64,000 nucleotides of DNA from Ammoniphilus sp. YIM 78166 (GCF_004522215.1 NZ_SDLR01000005.1:217086-281085); one strand, 5' to 3'. Shown: positions 8,573 through 16,808, counted from the stretch's first letter. Numbers and translations: made by a program. The notes: generated from the sequence alone by a model not told the origin.

Positions 8573-8611
8573 TGATTTACCAATGGGGATGTCCCTCCTT
8601 GAATGATATAT

Positions 8612-8626
8612 TCATAATTATTCCGA
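8612..8626. promoter_or_regulatory. Zur-like operator upstream of znuCB
   Basis: TCATAATTATTCCGA differs from TCGTAATnATTACGA at two of 14 informative positions. Its location about 80 bp before znuC fits repression of zinc uptake by Zur-Zn. Confidence 0.75.
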
Positions 8627-8829
8627 TTTACTTACGCATTCTACTACTCGAATGGATTGCATCCACTCCTTCTCTACCCCTCTTACAACCCCACTTATCG
8701 ATCTCTCATAACAGATGATCCTCACCTGCACATGGTTCCACATTATTTGATTAAAAGAACTCTATCCAGTGCACCCACAATTCGATATAATAGGAATAAT
8801 TACGGTTTATATGGAAAGGAGAATGCAGT

Positions 8830-9345
8830 ATGTCAGTCCAAGAACATCGCCGTCAAGCTCCCGATTCGGTAAAATGCTTGGTCATTACCGTATCAGACAC
8901 AAGAACAGAAGAGTCGGATAAGAGTGGACAGCTGATAATGGAACTACTCAAAGAAAATGGGTACTCTCTTGTGGATTACCAGATTGTGAAAGATGAATAT
9001 GCAGAAATCAAATCCCTGCTGCGAAAAGCGAGTAACCGAACGGAAATCGAAGCTGTATTGCTGAATGGTGGTACAGGCATAGCGCTTCGAGATACAACTT
9101 ATGAAGCTGTACGAGATAGTCTAGATAAAGAGATGCCTGGATTTGGTGAGATCTTTCGATATCTTAGCTTTGCGGAGGATATCGGCTCAGCCGCTATATT
9201 AAGTCGTGCCATCGCCGGCGTGTGCGGGAATACCGCCATCTTTTCCATGCCCGGGTCTTCCGGTGCCGTTCGGCTTGCGATGACACGCATCATTTTACCT
9301 GAATTGCGTCACGTCATGCGCGAGATTTACAAAGACCGTCTTTAG
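8830..9345 (+). CDS. moaB: MoaB/MogA molybdenum cofactor biosynthesis protein
   Basis: This 171-residue protein is of the MoaB/MogA family, which adenylates molybdopterin before molybdenum insertion. The family motifs are LNGGTGIALRDTTYEAV (residues about 78-94) and FSMPGSSGAVRLAMTRIILPEL near the C-terminus, with the early VSDTRTEESDKSG segment. GGAAAGGAG stands about 9 nt before ATG 8830. It is a single gene, divergent from znuCB. A molybdenum hydroxylase operon at 37-40.8 kb is a possible client. MoaB and MogA are hard to separate by eye. Confidence 0.92.
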   Translation: MSVQEHRRQAPDSVKCLVITVSDTRTEESDKSGQLIMELLKENGYSLVDYQIVKDEYAEIKSLLRKASNRTEIEAVLLNGGTGIALRDTTYEAVRDSLDKEMPGFGEIFRYLSFAEDIGSAAILSRAIAGVCGNTAIFSMPGSSGAVRLAMTRIILPELRHVMREIYKDRL

Positions 9346-9357
9346 AATTTCGCATTT

Positions 9358-9389
9358 AAAGCCGAGCGGATCATATCTACACTCGGCTT
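9358..9389 (+). terminator. hairpin after moaB
   Basis: AAAGCCGAG and CTCGGCTT form a 8-9 bp stem 12 bp after the moaB stop. The T-run is weak. It may also serve the convergent COG0523 gene. Confidence 0.55.
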
Positions 9390-9412
9390 ACATTATGATT
9401 GGCTACGCTTGA

Positions 9413-10414
9413 TTAACTCGCTACACATTGAGCGAACTGTTCTTGGAACCAGGTTGGGTCTAATTCGCGCCCGATAATCACGACTTCACTCACTTTCTGT
9501 TCAACCGATTTCCATTTGCGATCGGCGTTTGAGGCAAACAACATATGAATACCTTGGAATACCACTCTTTCCTCTACATCCTTGATATATAAAATCCCTT
9601 TGTAGCGGAACATGTTCTCGCCAAAATCTTGGATCCACTTCCCAATTAACTTCTCCAGCTTCTTCAAGTCCAAAGGCCTTTCTTCGCGGAGTACAATGGA
9701 TGAGACTGTGTCATCATGGTCATGGTCTTCTTCTTCCAGAAAACCAGGATCAACTTCCAATTTTTTATCCAAGTCAAAAGCTGAAATGCCTAGGATCTTG
9801 TTTAAGTCAATCTGACTATTCTGTGTACGATATATTTTAGCTGCCGAATTCATTGAAATTAAACGATGCTCTAACTGATTCAAACAAGATTCATCCACTA
9901 GGTCAACTTTATTTAATAAAATCACATCCGCAAAGGCCACTTGCTCTTGTGCTTCATGACCTTCATCTAAGTGTCGTTCCGCATGTTTTGCATCAACCAA
10001 AGTGACAATGGCATCCAAGGTATAAAAGCTCGCCATTTCCTCATCCACGAAAAAAGTTTGTGCAACCGGGGCGGGGTCAGCCAGTCCAGTCGTTTCAATC
10101 AGGACACGGTCAAAGTCTACCTGACGATCACTCTTCCCTAACTTCGCATCCATTAAGTCTCCTAAGATGCGAATGAGGTCCCCGCGGACGGTACAGCAAA
10201 TACAACCATTATTCATCTCAAATATTTCTTCATCTGCTCCAACCACCAGTTGGTTATCAATCCCGACTTCTCCAAACTCATTTACAATGACAGCAATTTT
10301 TTGTCCGTGATCTTGTGTAAGAATATAGTTTAATAGTGTTGTTTTCCCAGCCCCTAGAAAGCCGGTGAGTACAGTAACGGGTACTTTATTCCCTATTTCA
10401 TCTTTTTGATACAT
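9413..10414 (-). CDS. Zur-regulated COG0523 zinc chaperone GTPase (YciC/ZagA-like)
   Basis: This 333-residue protein has Walker [10 protein letters not shown] (18-26), the metal-binding CxCC motif as NGCICC (69-74), the ETTGLADP motif, the NKVD guanine motif, an acidic histidine stretch EEEDHDHDD and the C-terminal CobW_C domain ([10 protein letters not shown]). These are the marks of the COG0523 zinc-chaperone GTPases such as YciC/ZagA. They pass zinc to key apo-enzymes when zinc is low, in B. subtilis to FolE. A near-perfect Zur box lies 20 bp upstream of the start. It is the only apparently complete, canonical COG0523 gene of the window and may have taken over from the relic at 6.3 kb. Confidence 0.92.
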   Translation of the reverse strand: MYQKDEIGNKVPVTVLTGFLGAGKTTLLNYILTQDHGQKIAVIVNEFGEVGIDNQLVVGADEEIFEMNNGCICCTVRGDLIRILGDLMDAKLGKSDRQVDFDRVLIETTGLADPAPVAQTFFVDEEMASFYTLDAIVTLVDAKHAERHLDEGHEAQEQVAFADVILLNKVDLVDESCLNQLEHRLISMNSAAKIYRTQNSQIDLNKILGISAFDLDKKLEVDPGFLEEEDHDHDDTVSSIVLREERPLDLKKLEKLIGKWIQDFGENMFRYKGILYIKDVEERVVFQGIHMLFASNADRKWKSVEQKVSEVVIIGRELDPTWFQEQFAQCVAS

Positions 10415-10433
10415 CGTTGTCCCTCCTTTTAAA

Positions 10434-10448
10434 TCGAAATGATTACGA
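10434..10448. promoter_or_regulatory. Zur box of the COG0523 GTPase gene
   Basis: TCGAAATGATTACGA has a single mismatch to TCGTAATnATTACGA. It lies directly upstream of the SD and start codon of the 9413-10414 gene. Confidence 0.88.
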
Positions 10449-10616
10449 ATAATTATTGTAATTATATTCCATGAATTGGATAGTTGTCAAACACAAAGTC
10501 TATCCATTCACTATTCTTACTGGACCCATTCAGTGAAAAGCTTCGACTGACTCCGATTCCCACCTAGTTCAAGATTATCATTTCAATCATCCATGTCCCT
10601 TCTCTAGCTCTTTTTG

Positions 10617-11417
10617 CTAGCCTTGGGTTTGTATCAGCTGTTTCTTGATTTCGCGTTCTTCGGCACTCATTCTTGGACAACTATAACAGTGTCCAGGATG
10701 GTTACTCCTCTTATAAGCCAGACAACATGTGGAACGTTGACGAATCTGCTTATCCGGTACTGTAGCATCCTCGATCCACTTGAAGGATACGTCGAATGGA
10801 TTGCTTTTTAGCTCTAAACGCGTTAGATCCAGGTCCTTCAGTAACGCATAGAAGTCATTGTTTATGGTTTGTCTGCGTGCAAGAAACAAGTCATGAGCTA
10901 GCCATTTGTCCTTTTCATTATGGAGTCGGGTTGCGAACTGGGCCCAAAGGTGGTTTTCACTTATTTCTGCCACAGCAGATAGACTTTTGATAATGGGCTT
11001 GACCTCATTCGCATAAAAATGATCATAAATTTGCGATCGCCATTCATTACGTAAACCTTCTTCTTCTGGGGCCTTCGTTACCTTTGTCCTCTTATGAGCA
11101 AATGAAATTTTCCTTTGATTTTCATCCATGTGTAACTGAAAAGTTAAATGTTCTAACCGGACCTCTGAGACAACATCAAATAAAGAAACCATCGCTTGTA
11201 ACCCTGCACACACTGCGCCAAACCAGCTGGTGAAGTGCGTGGCAACCACCTCCGGATACTTAGTACCTATAAGGGGCATTAGCTCTTGAGTAAAGGAATA
11301 GGCGGTTTCTCTTTCTACTAAATCGGAGAGTGAGCACCGTTTCACAGCATCTCTTCGTATTTGATCGATGAGTCCATATTCCGTTTCAAGAAACTTCCAG
11401 TTAATGTTTTTATCCAT
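10617..11417 (-). CDS. FhuF-like siderophore ferric reductase
   Basis: This 266-residue protein resembles the FhuF/IucA-IucC-associated reductase group. The C-terminus has RSTCCLAYKR, then GHCYSCPRM, i.e. C-C-x10-C-x2-C, the ligand pattern for the [2Fe-2S] cluster of FhuF. The enzyme reduces iron in imported ferric siderophores inside the cell. ATG 11417 is chosen because AAAGGAGG is 6 nt upstream. No siderophore transporter adjoins it. An A/T palindrome ATTATAGTTATAAT at 11475-11488 could be a Fur- or Zur-type operator. Confidence 0.82.
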   Translation of the reverse strand: MDKNINWKFLETEYGLIDQIRRDAVKRCSLSDLVERETAYSFTQELMPLIGTKYPEVVATHFTSWFGAVCAGLQAMVSLFDVVSEVRLEHLTFQLHMDENQRKISFAHKRTKVTKAPEEEGLRNEWRSQIYDHFYANEVKPIIKSLSAVAEISENHLWAQFATRLHNEKDKWLAHDLFLARRQTINNDFYALLKDLDLTRLELKSNPFDVSFKWIEDATVPDKQIRQRSTCCLAYKRSNHPGHCYSCPRMSAEEREIKKQLIQTQG

Positions 11418-11474
11418 AGAACCTCCTTTGTGATAATAGATACCATTCCTATTTAAGTAGAGGAATTGCAAATC

Positions 11475-11488
11475 ATTATAGTTATAAT
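11475..11488. promoter_or_regulatory. A/T palindrome upstream of the FhuF-like gene
   Basis: ATTATA-GT-TATAAT is a perfect 6-2-6 inverted repeat 58 bp before the start, in the setting expected for a Fur-family operator. The match to the Fur consensus is only partial, and the right half also resembles a -10 box. Confidence 0.35.
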
Positions 11489-11695
11489 TTTCAATACATA
11501 TACGTTTGGGTTCTTCCCTCAGACAAAAATGGTAGACTGCCAGTTTTATACCTAATTTACAAGTGTTTACCTCTACATTCCATACCCATATAAATCATGA
11601 ACGATCTGCCAAACCCATAGATAATCCAATCGAATTCCGTAACCAGATCGATATATTGGGATGAGGTAAGTAGGTACCACCATTATAATAATAGG

Positions 11696-12433
11696 CTATA
11701 AATTTTTATTTTTTCTGCAGATTAAGATCATACGCGGAGAAGTCGATGCAATAAACCCGCTAGTGTCATAATTACCAAACACATATTGGAGGTGTAAATG
11801 GTTTCGTTCCAACATAGGTACTAATTGTTCTAAACGGTATAATTTAACCTTTTCCTCATAACTCTTCTCCGTCTCATCTTCCTTGATAATAATCCTTTTG
11901 TGTACGTACTGTTCTGTTAACGTTCGATATTGTAAAATCTCTATATTCTTCATGAAGGTTTGAGTAAAAGGTTCTAAATTTGTTGTTAAAAAGTCAGGGT
12001 TTAAATAGTCCAATAAAAAATATCCGCGTGGTTTCAAGGAACGACTTACCGCGTGCAACACCTGTTCATTCTCTTCATCCTCATCAAAATAACCAAAACT
12101 GGTAAACAAGTTAACAACAAGATCCATTTCTTCGTTAAATCGTACTCTTCGAGCATCAGCTCTCATGTATTGAACGGGGAGATCTAGTGTATTTTTAATC
12201 GCTTCCTGTAATAATACGGAAGAAAGGTCAACCCCGACTACATCAAAACCCTGCCGATCTAACCAGCGGCTATGTCGTCCCTGTCCACAACATAAGTCCA
12301 AAACCTTTTGTCTAGGCTTATGAGGGATATAGGTTAATAATTTCTCTAACTCCCTCATCGCCTGATTCTCGTCACGATGGGCGTAAATCTTTAGATAATC
12401 TTCTTGAAAAGACCATTCATACCACGGTTCCAA
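11696..12433 (-). CDS. class I SAM-dependent methyltransferase
   Basis: This 245-residue soluble protein has the Rossmann SAM-binding motif I VLDLCCGQGRHS (about residues 39-50), motif II VVGVDLS and the motif-IV-like MDLVVNLFTSFGYF. It matches the small Methyltransf_25 type enzymes common in Bacillales. The substrate cannot be told. ATG 12433 follows a GAGGTGAG site. The gene is flanked by long non-coding gaps and seems monocistronic. A single half Zur site (AAATCGTAAT near 12645, minus strand) lies about 200 bp upstream, but a functional link is doubtful. Confidence 0.85.
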   Translation of the reverse strand: MEPWYEWSFQEDYLKIYAHRDENQAMRELEKLLTYIPHKPRQKVLDLCCGQGRHSRWLDRQGFDVVGVDLSSVLLQEAIKNTLDLPVQYMRADARRVRFNEEMDLVVNLFTSFGYFDEDEENEQVLHAVSRSLKPRGYFLLDYLNPDFLTTNLEPFTQTFMKNIEILQYRTLTEQYVHKRIIIKEDETEKSYEEKVKLYRLEQLVPMLERNHLHLQYVFGNYDTSGFIASTSPRMILICRKNKNL

Positions 12434-12660
12434 TTCTTCTCACCTCAATTTAACTAGCGATCTCATTTACCTATTTATCTAGAAATAAGGAACTATTGTT
12501 TGTTCCAAAATAGGTTTTAGATATCCCTATCGGACTTTAAGGTGACGGTGAAAAGTGATCCTCTTGATAGGATAACTTATGTAAGATTGCTGCCCGTCTC
12601 CCTCTCCACCTCGGGTGTACCTTCTAGGTAAACAATAAATATTACGATTTAAACAAAGAA
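12434..12660. other. gene-free stretch
   Basis: No recognisable gene. An inverted pair CCTATC/GATAGG brackets about 40 bp near 12528-12578 and might be a leader structure of the methyltransferase gene, but it matches no riboswitch I know. Confidence 0.3.
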
Positions 12661-12663
12661 TAG

Positions 12664-12691
12664 AAAAGGCAGAGCGTGCCCCCTGCTTTTT
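12664..12691 (-). terminator. probable terminator of the selenoprotein transcript
   Basis: On the minus strand AAAAAGCAG-loop-CTGCCTTTTC forms an 8-9 bp stem with one bulge, about 100 bp after the selenoprotein stop. Confidence 0.55.
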
Positions 12692-12734
12692 CATCAATCT
12701 ACCTTACTTTATTATTAATTTTACTACACTCAAA

Positions 12735-12749
12735 TGATAATTATTACGA
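12735..12749. promoter_or_regulatory. orphan Zur-like box
   Basis: TGATAATTATTACGA has a perfect right half and two mismatches in the left half of TCGTAATnATTACGA. It lies 3' of the selenoprotein gene with no complete gene starting next to it. A short minus-strand frame opening MKKQGARSAFS about 45 bp away runs straight into a hairpin, so the original target gene may have been deleted. Confidence 0.6.
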
Positions 12750-12788
12750 TTTAAAGTATAAGAATTTTTTACTAATCTGTCAATTCAT

Positions 12789-13031
12789 CTACCTTTTATG
12801 CACATTCCAGGCCCTTTTCAATTTATGAACATTAAATCCAGCGATTACGACATCTCCGATTAAAAAAACTGGTGTTGTTCTGGCTTTTAGTTTACGAAAC
12901 TCCTCCATATATGTAGAGTTCTGCTGGATATCCCATTCTTCATATGGAATATCCTGATTGGATAGCCAAGCCTTGGCTGCAAAACATGGAGGTCAGCCAG
13001 GTTGAGAGTACATAAACACTTTCTTATCCAT
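12789..13031 (-). CDS. glutaredoxin-like selenoprotein (UXX-star type), TGA = Sec13
   Basis: Read with the TGA at 12995-12993 as selenocysteine, the frame is 80 residues: MDKKVFMYSQPG-U-PPCFAAKAW, then a TTP cis-proline motif (TTPVFLIGD, about 52-60) and GFNVHKLK at the end. This is a complete glutaredoxin/thioredoxin-fold protein with active site U13-P-P-C16, where relatives have C-x-x-C. Coding continues without any other stop to TAG. GGGAG lies about 9 nt before ATG 13031. A stem-loop follows the TGA after 14 nt, with its apical loop at 20 nt, as bacterial SECIS elements require. A nonsense mutation is the alternative, but the exact position at the redox residue argues against it. No selA, selB or selD lies in the window. 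Confidence 0.85.
12964..12978 (-). promoter_or_regulatory. candidate SECIS stem-loop
   Basis: On the minus strand AGCCAA-GGC-TTGGCT forms a 6-bp hairpin. Its apical loop begins with G and lies 20 nt after the UGA codon. Bacterial SECIS elements have a short stem with a G in the loop 16-37 nt from UGA. A competing pairing, GGCTG with CAGCC, brackets the UGA. Confidence 0.6.
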
Positions 13032-13169
13032 TACCAATCACTCCCGTTGATCTGATCCCGCTTCAAAGCGAATTTTTGTGCCCTCTGATACCAGAAAAAT
13101 ACCCTTTTTCGTTTTTCTTATACTATAATAGGAACAATGACGATTATAGGAGCTCTGAGGAGAAACAAA

Positions 13170-14525
13170 ATGGTGAAAAGAATAAGCTTTATTTTTTCCC
13201 TCGCCCTTCCGGCCATCGTGGAAAATATCCTGCAGTTTATTGTAGGGTTTGTCGATACCCTTTTTGTATCAAAATTGGGGTTATCCTCTGTGGCGGCCGT
13301 TGGACTTATACAAATTTTATTAAACATTTATTTTGTTCTATTTCTTGCCATTGGAACGGTCAGCACGGTCATGGTTGCCCAATATTTCGGCGCTAATCAA
13401 ATACAAAAAGCACGAAGCGTGGCCAAACAATCGATCTTATTAGCCTGCCTTATAGGCCTCTTCGTCGGGGTTATTAGTTTGTTTTTGGCTGAGCCTATAC
13501 TCAAAGCGATGGGGGCAGAGGCTGATATTCTAAAAGATGGAGTTATTTATTTCAGAATCGTAGCCGTTCCTTCGATTATCATTTCTCTCATGTTCGTTTA
13601 TAGCGGTTTACTCCGAGGTATAGGAGATACGGTTTCCCCGATGAAAGCCGGCTTTTGGATGAACGTGATTCATATTCCCCTAGACTACTTGCTTATTTTC
13701 GGTCTCGGCCCTATTCCAGGCTTAGGTATAACAGGAGCTGCCATCGCCACGGTGCTTGCTCGGTTGGCAGGTTTATTCATCCTTATTTCATACTTCAAAA
13801 AAAGTCCTTCCAAAATTGGGATGGATTTACCCCATAAATGGTTCAATGATTGGCAAACATTACGGGCAATTATTAGAATGGGTACACCCATCGCCTTTGA
13901 ACGACTATTTATGCGCCTAGGCCAAGTCATTTATTATAGTCTGATTTTATCATTGGGAACCACTACGTTTGCGGCTCATCAAATCGCTGGAAATTTGGAG
14001 TCTTTTTCATTTGTCATTGGGACAGGATTCACCGTAGCAGTCACCACCTTAGTTGCGCAAAGCTATGGAGCAAGGCAAATCAGAGAAGCATTCATCTACA
14101 GCAATTATTCCGTTTTGCTTGCTGTTTGCCTCATGTCAACCTTCTCATTCTTTTTATTTTTCGCTGGTTCATGGGGGGCACAGCATTTTACAGACAACCG
14201 GGAAGTCATTGAACTAGTGGATATGGTATTAAAGATCCATGCTTGTTCACTAATATTTCAAGCTATCAATCTCGTTTTGACTGGAACCTTAAATGGACTA
14301 GGTGATACCAAATGGCCTCTGATTTCCACCGCCATTGGTACTTGGTTTGTCCGATTAGTCGCTGCTTATGGTCTTGGAATCCTTTTAAATTGGGGACTAA
14401 TCGGGGTCTGGATTGGCATTTTTCTAGATGATCTTTGGCGGGCGTTGTTTTTATTCGGGCGTTTCCATTATTTAAAGAAACGTTATCAGAAAAAGGCTGA
14501 AACCCATTCATTATCTTTGTCCTGA
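13170..14525 (+). CDS. MATE family multidrug efflux transporter
   Basis: This 451-residue protein has 12 hydrophobic helices arranged as two MatE halves (about 1-225 and 235-450), typical of the DinF/NorM superfamily. It exports drugs or other organic cations against Na+ or H+. Typical sequences are LPAIVENILQFIVGFVDTLFV at the start and TFAAHQIAGNLESFSF in the second half. ATG 13170 follows GAGGAG. Its 3' end overlaps the opposing GNAT gene by 15 bp. The substrate cannot be predicted. Confidence 0.92.
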   Translation: MVKRISFIFSLALPAIVENILQFIVGFVDTLFVSKLGLSSVAAVGLIQILLNIYFVLFLAIGTVSTVMVAQYFGANQIQKARSVAKQSILLACLIGLFVGVISLFLAEPILKAMGAEADILKDGVIYFRIVAVPSIIISLMFVYSGLLRGIGDTVSPMKAGFWMNVIHIPLDYLLIFGLGPIPGLGITGAAIATVLARLAGLFILISYFKKSPSKIGMDLPHKWFNDWQTLRAIIRMGTPIAFERLFMRLGQVIYYSLILSLGTTTFAAHQIAGNLESFSFVIGTGFTVAVTTLVAQSYGARQIREAFIYSNYSVLLAVCLMSTFSFFLFFAGSWGAQHFTDNREVIELVDMVLKIHACSLIFQAINLVLTGTLNGLGDTKWPLISTAIGTWFVRLVAAYGLGILLNWGLIGVWIGIFLDDLWRALFLFGRFHYLKKRYQKKAETHSLSLS

Positions 14526-15038
14526 TACACTCCTATCCATGTGGACGGTTTGCCATTTTGGATCATTTCCCACACACGTAATCACAAACCCTTGAGTTTG
14601 CCAAAAGTCTACGGCTCCTGGCAAGAACTGATGGGTATGGAGATAAAGTGTTTCATACCCAACATCCTTGCAAAAACGCGTAAGCTTGGCCACCAGCTTA
14701 GAACCTAATCCCGTCCTGCGAAATTCCGAAGAAACGAAGCATCGGACAATCTCGGTCGTTGTCGTCAAGTCATAACACCCCATTAATTGCGGAATTCTTC
14801 CGTCATAGGGACGGGCAGCTATCGTTCCGACCACTTTCCCTTCCTTTGAATAAGCAGCAAAAAAGGCCGCTCTTTCAGGCAGAAGATAGGTTTCTTCGAG
14901 TTTCTGCAGGTCCTTCGGAGGGATCTGCGGATCAAACATTGGAAATACCTCCCGGATGACTTCCATGGTAAAATCCAATACCAGCGGGATCTCGCTTCTG
15001 CTCACCTGTTTGATGTGGCTTATTTCTAGTCCTTCCAT
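14511..15038 (-). CDS. GNAT family N-acetyltransferase
   Basis: This 175-residue protein has the GNAT fold. Motif A is seen as EIVRCFVSSEFRRTGLGSKLV (about residues 95-115), where R-x-x-G-L-G binds acetyl-CoA, followed by YLHTHQFLPGAVDFWQTQGF, the motif B region. The substrate is unknown. AAAGGAGG stands about 9 nt upstream of ATG 15038. It is single and convergent with the MATE gene. Confidence 0.88.
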   Translation of the reverse strand: MEGLEISHIKQVSRSEIPLVLDFTMEVIREVFPMFDPQIPPKDLQKLEETYLLPERAAFFAAYSKEGKVVGTIAARPYDGRIPQLMGCYDLTTTTEIVRCFVSSEFRRTGLGSKLVAKLTRFCKDVGYETLYLHTHQFLPGAVDFWQTQGFVITCVGNDPKWQTVHMDRSVSGQR

Positions 15039-15136
15039 TTCTTATGACCTCCTTTGCTTGTAAACAAATAACAAAGTGGTGCAATAGACACCGTCCCACT
15101 GAAGCTCCTCGTGAATTTCTGAAAGAAGCAGCTTAA

Positions 15137-16207
15137 TTAAATTCTGTCAACTAAATCGCATCTGGGACTTCCTACAGGCAGAACCAAACACGAATCCAGC
15201 GCTTGAATAATTTCCTCTCGATTTAAGTCAATTCCAATAAAAACTAGTTCGGTTTTAATTGGTATTATAGAGGTAAATCGATCCTTTTGAACCTGGAAGA
15301 ACAGAGCAACTTCCCCTTCTTGACCTTCGTCAATGCATATTGAGGGGCCAGATTGAGACAAGACCAGGGGATGTTCTTCTCCTTCGAGCCAAACCACTCC
15401 TTTAGTTCTCAAAATTTCCTGTGGAAGCTCCTCTATCCATTGATAAAAAAGGTCTGAATCAAAAGGTATCTGCTTTTCATAAACAAAAGAGCCTATTCCA
15501 TATCTGCCGACAAGCTGAAGAGGCCTCCTTTTCTGAAGTATTTCCGTCATCCACCCCACCGCACCTCTCATGTCCTTCGCGTCAAATAGGCCAGTGTGGA
15601 GCAGCTCTGTAGGACCGATCAAACCATACGAGGTCCTCACTACTTTAGCATGCGGCTGCAACTTTCCCAAAAACCATTCGAGCTCTTGTAATCTTTCCTC
15701 ACTCAGGCCGTTGCATTGATTGAGAACAAGAACATTGCTATATTCAATCTGTTCAGTTAATCGATTAGTGACCATCACCGCCTGCTCCTCAGCTTGATGA
15801 TCAACCAGGAGGCTATCAGAGGTAAAATCAAGCCAAAAATGTTTAGCATCTACAACGTTGATAATGGCATCCACGATATAGTTTTCATTCAGTAATTCAG
15901 CTATCTTAAACGGAGCTGAGGTTCCATTTAACTCTACAATAATATAATCTGCTTCCTTCGTGTGAGTATCGACGGCAACCAATAAGTCTTTATTTGAATA
16001 GGTTTGGGTGACATGTAGAGATTGAACGAGCTTTCTTTTTATTTTTCTTTTTTGATCAATCTTTTCAATTAGGGTTTCGAAACCAGGTTCATGCTGAATG
16101 ATAGCGAAGTCAGTGCCAGTTTCCCTAGTTAGAATCTGCCTAATTACGGAAGACTTACCGCTGCCCATGTACCCGCTAAGGATCATGACTGGGGTTGTAG
16201 GTTTCAT
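15137..16207 (-). CDS. divergent COG0523 (CobW-like) protein lacking CxCC
   Basis: This 356-residue protein has the COG0523 P-loop GYMGSGKSS near residue 14 and a CobW_C-like C-terminus, but key signatures differ. Where COG0523 proteins have NGCICC there is LHVTQT, the ETTG motif reads ELNGTSAP, and the NKxD guanine motif reads NQCN. It therefore lacks the usual thiol zinc site and may have changed nucleotide or metal specificity. It starts about 10 bp after rpsN2 under the same Zur-like box, so it should be made when zinc is low. ATG 16207 is preferred over TTG 16213. No close named relative is known to me. Confidence 0.8.
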   Translation of the reverse strand: MKPTTPVMILSGYMGSGKSSVIRQILTRETGTDFAIIQHEPGFETLIEKIDQKRKIKRKLVQSLHVTQTYSNKDLLVAVDTHTKEADYIIVELNGTSAPFKIAELLNENYIVDAIINVVDAKHFWLDFTSDSLLVDHQAEEQAVMVTNRLTEQIEYSNVLVLNQCNGLSEERLQELEWFLGKLQPHAKVVRTSYGLIGPTELLHTGLFDAKDMRGAVGWMTEILQKRRPLQLVGRYGIGSFVYEKQIPFDSDLFYQWIEELPQEILRTKGVVWLEGEEHPLVLSQSGPSICIDEGQEGEVALFFQVQKDRFTSIIPIKTELVFIGIDLNREEIIQALDSCLVLPVGSPRCDLVDRI

Positions 16208-16217
16208 CGTCAACCCA

Positions 16218-16487
16218 TTACCAACTAGCCTTTTTCACTCCTGGAAGCTGTCCCTTGTAGGCAAGCTCACGGAACACAATCCTGGATAGCTTGAATTTCC
16301 TTAGTACCGCTTTGGGTCGACCCGTAACTTGACATCTTCTGGTTAACCTAGTAGGAGAGGAGTCTCGGGGAAGCTTGCGAAGAGCCTCATAATCTCCCTT
16401 CGCCTTCAACTCTCTTCTTCGTTCTGCATATTTAGCGATAAGCGCTTCTCTTTTCTGTTCTTTAACTACTTTGGACTTTTTAGCCAC
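16218..16487 (-). CDS. rpsN: alternative ribosomal protein S14 (zinc-free, C- type)
   Basis: This 89-residue S14 has the usual ...[40 protein letters not shown]-terminus (only part quoted: [19 protein letters not shown]). It has a single Cys and none of the CxxC...CxxC pairs of zinc-binding S14, which is normally 61 residues. B. subtilis RpsN2 (YhzA) has this form, is repressed by Zur and replaces the zinc S14 to save zinc. A Zur-like box lies about 25 bp upstream. The COG0523-like gene follows directly. Confidence 0.93.
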   Translation of the reverse strand: MAKKSKVVKEQKREALIAKYAERRRELKAKGDYEALRKLPRDSSPTRLTRRCQVTGRPKAVLRKFKLSRIVFRELAYKGQLPGVKKASW

Positions 16488-16508
16488 CTTCTACCACCCT
16501 TTCGATAA

Positions 16509-16523
16509 ACATTATCATTACGT
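16509..16523. promoter_or_regulatory. Zur-like box upstream of rpsN2
   Basis: ACATTATCATTACGT has a 6/7 right half and a weaker left half relative to TCGTAATnATTACGA. The context (zinc-free S14) makes Zur control likely. Confidence 0.65.
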
Positions 16524-16761
16524 TTTGTTTTACATATCTTATCTTTTTTTATTCAAAAAGTAAAGTGCTGAAAATCAATAAATCGAAACCATTACTTTTT
16601 AATAAGAAGTGCGGGAATGACCAAAAGGTCTCGATCCCTTGTCAAAGTATCTCTAAGTCTTTGCCACTAGTTTCGAATGACAACCCTACAAGTAGTAGCA
16701 CGGCAGAAATAGCATTGTCATTCTCTTCCTTGTTCCTTTCTACGTCTCTCTCAGCAAACTT

Positions 16762-16789
16762 AAAAGGGATACAATCTGTATCCCTTTTT
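16762..16789. terminator. strong hairpin with T-run, parent gene unclear
   Basis: AAAGGGATACA-ATC-TGTATCCCTTTTT forms an 11-bp stem followed by T5 on the plus strand. No intact gene precedes it. The 16524-16761 stretch holds no recognisable gene, so this is probably the remaining terminator of a lost gene. Confidence 0.65.
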
Positions 16790-16808
16790 GTTGTGAAACA
16801 TTAACTCA

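Noticed and set aside
8830..9345. moaB as a Zur target because of the neighbouring box at 8612
   Set aside because: The box lies about 200 bp upstream and is better placed for the divergent znuCB; no zinc role of MoaB is known.
12993..12995. TGA in the glutaredoxin-like gene read as a nonsense mutation or sequencing error
   Set aside because: It falls exactly at the active-site residue that can be Sec in this family, the downstream frame is intact and a SECIS-like hairpin follows. The genome-level test (sel genes) is still open.
16565..16804. Plus-strand open frame of 79 codons before the 16762 hairpin
   Set aside because: Its end runs through the terminator hairpin, it has no SD and its Ser-rich composition fits chance. 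The opposite strand has short protein-like pieces but no recognised family.
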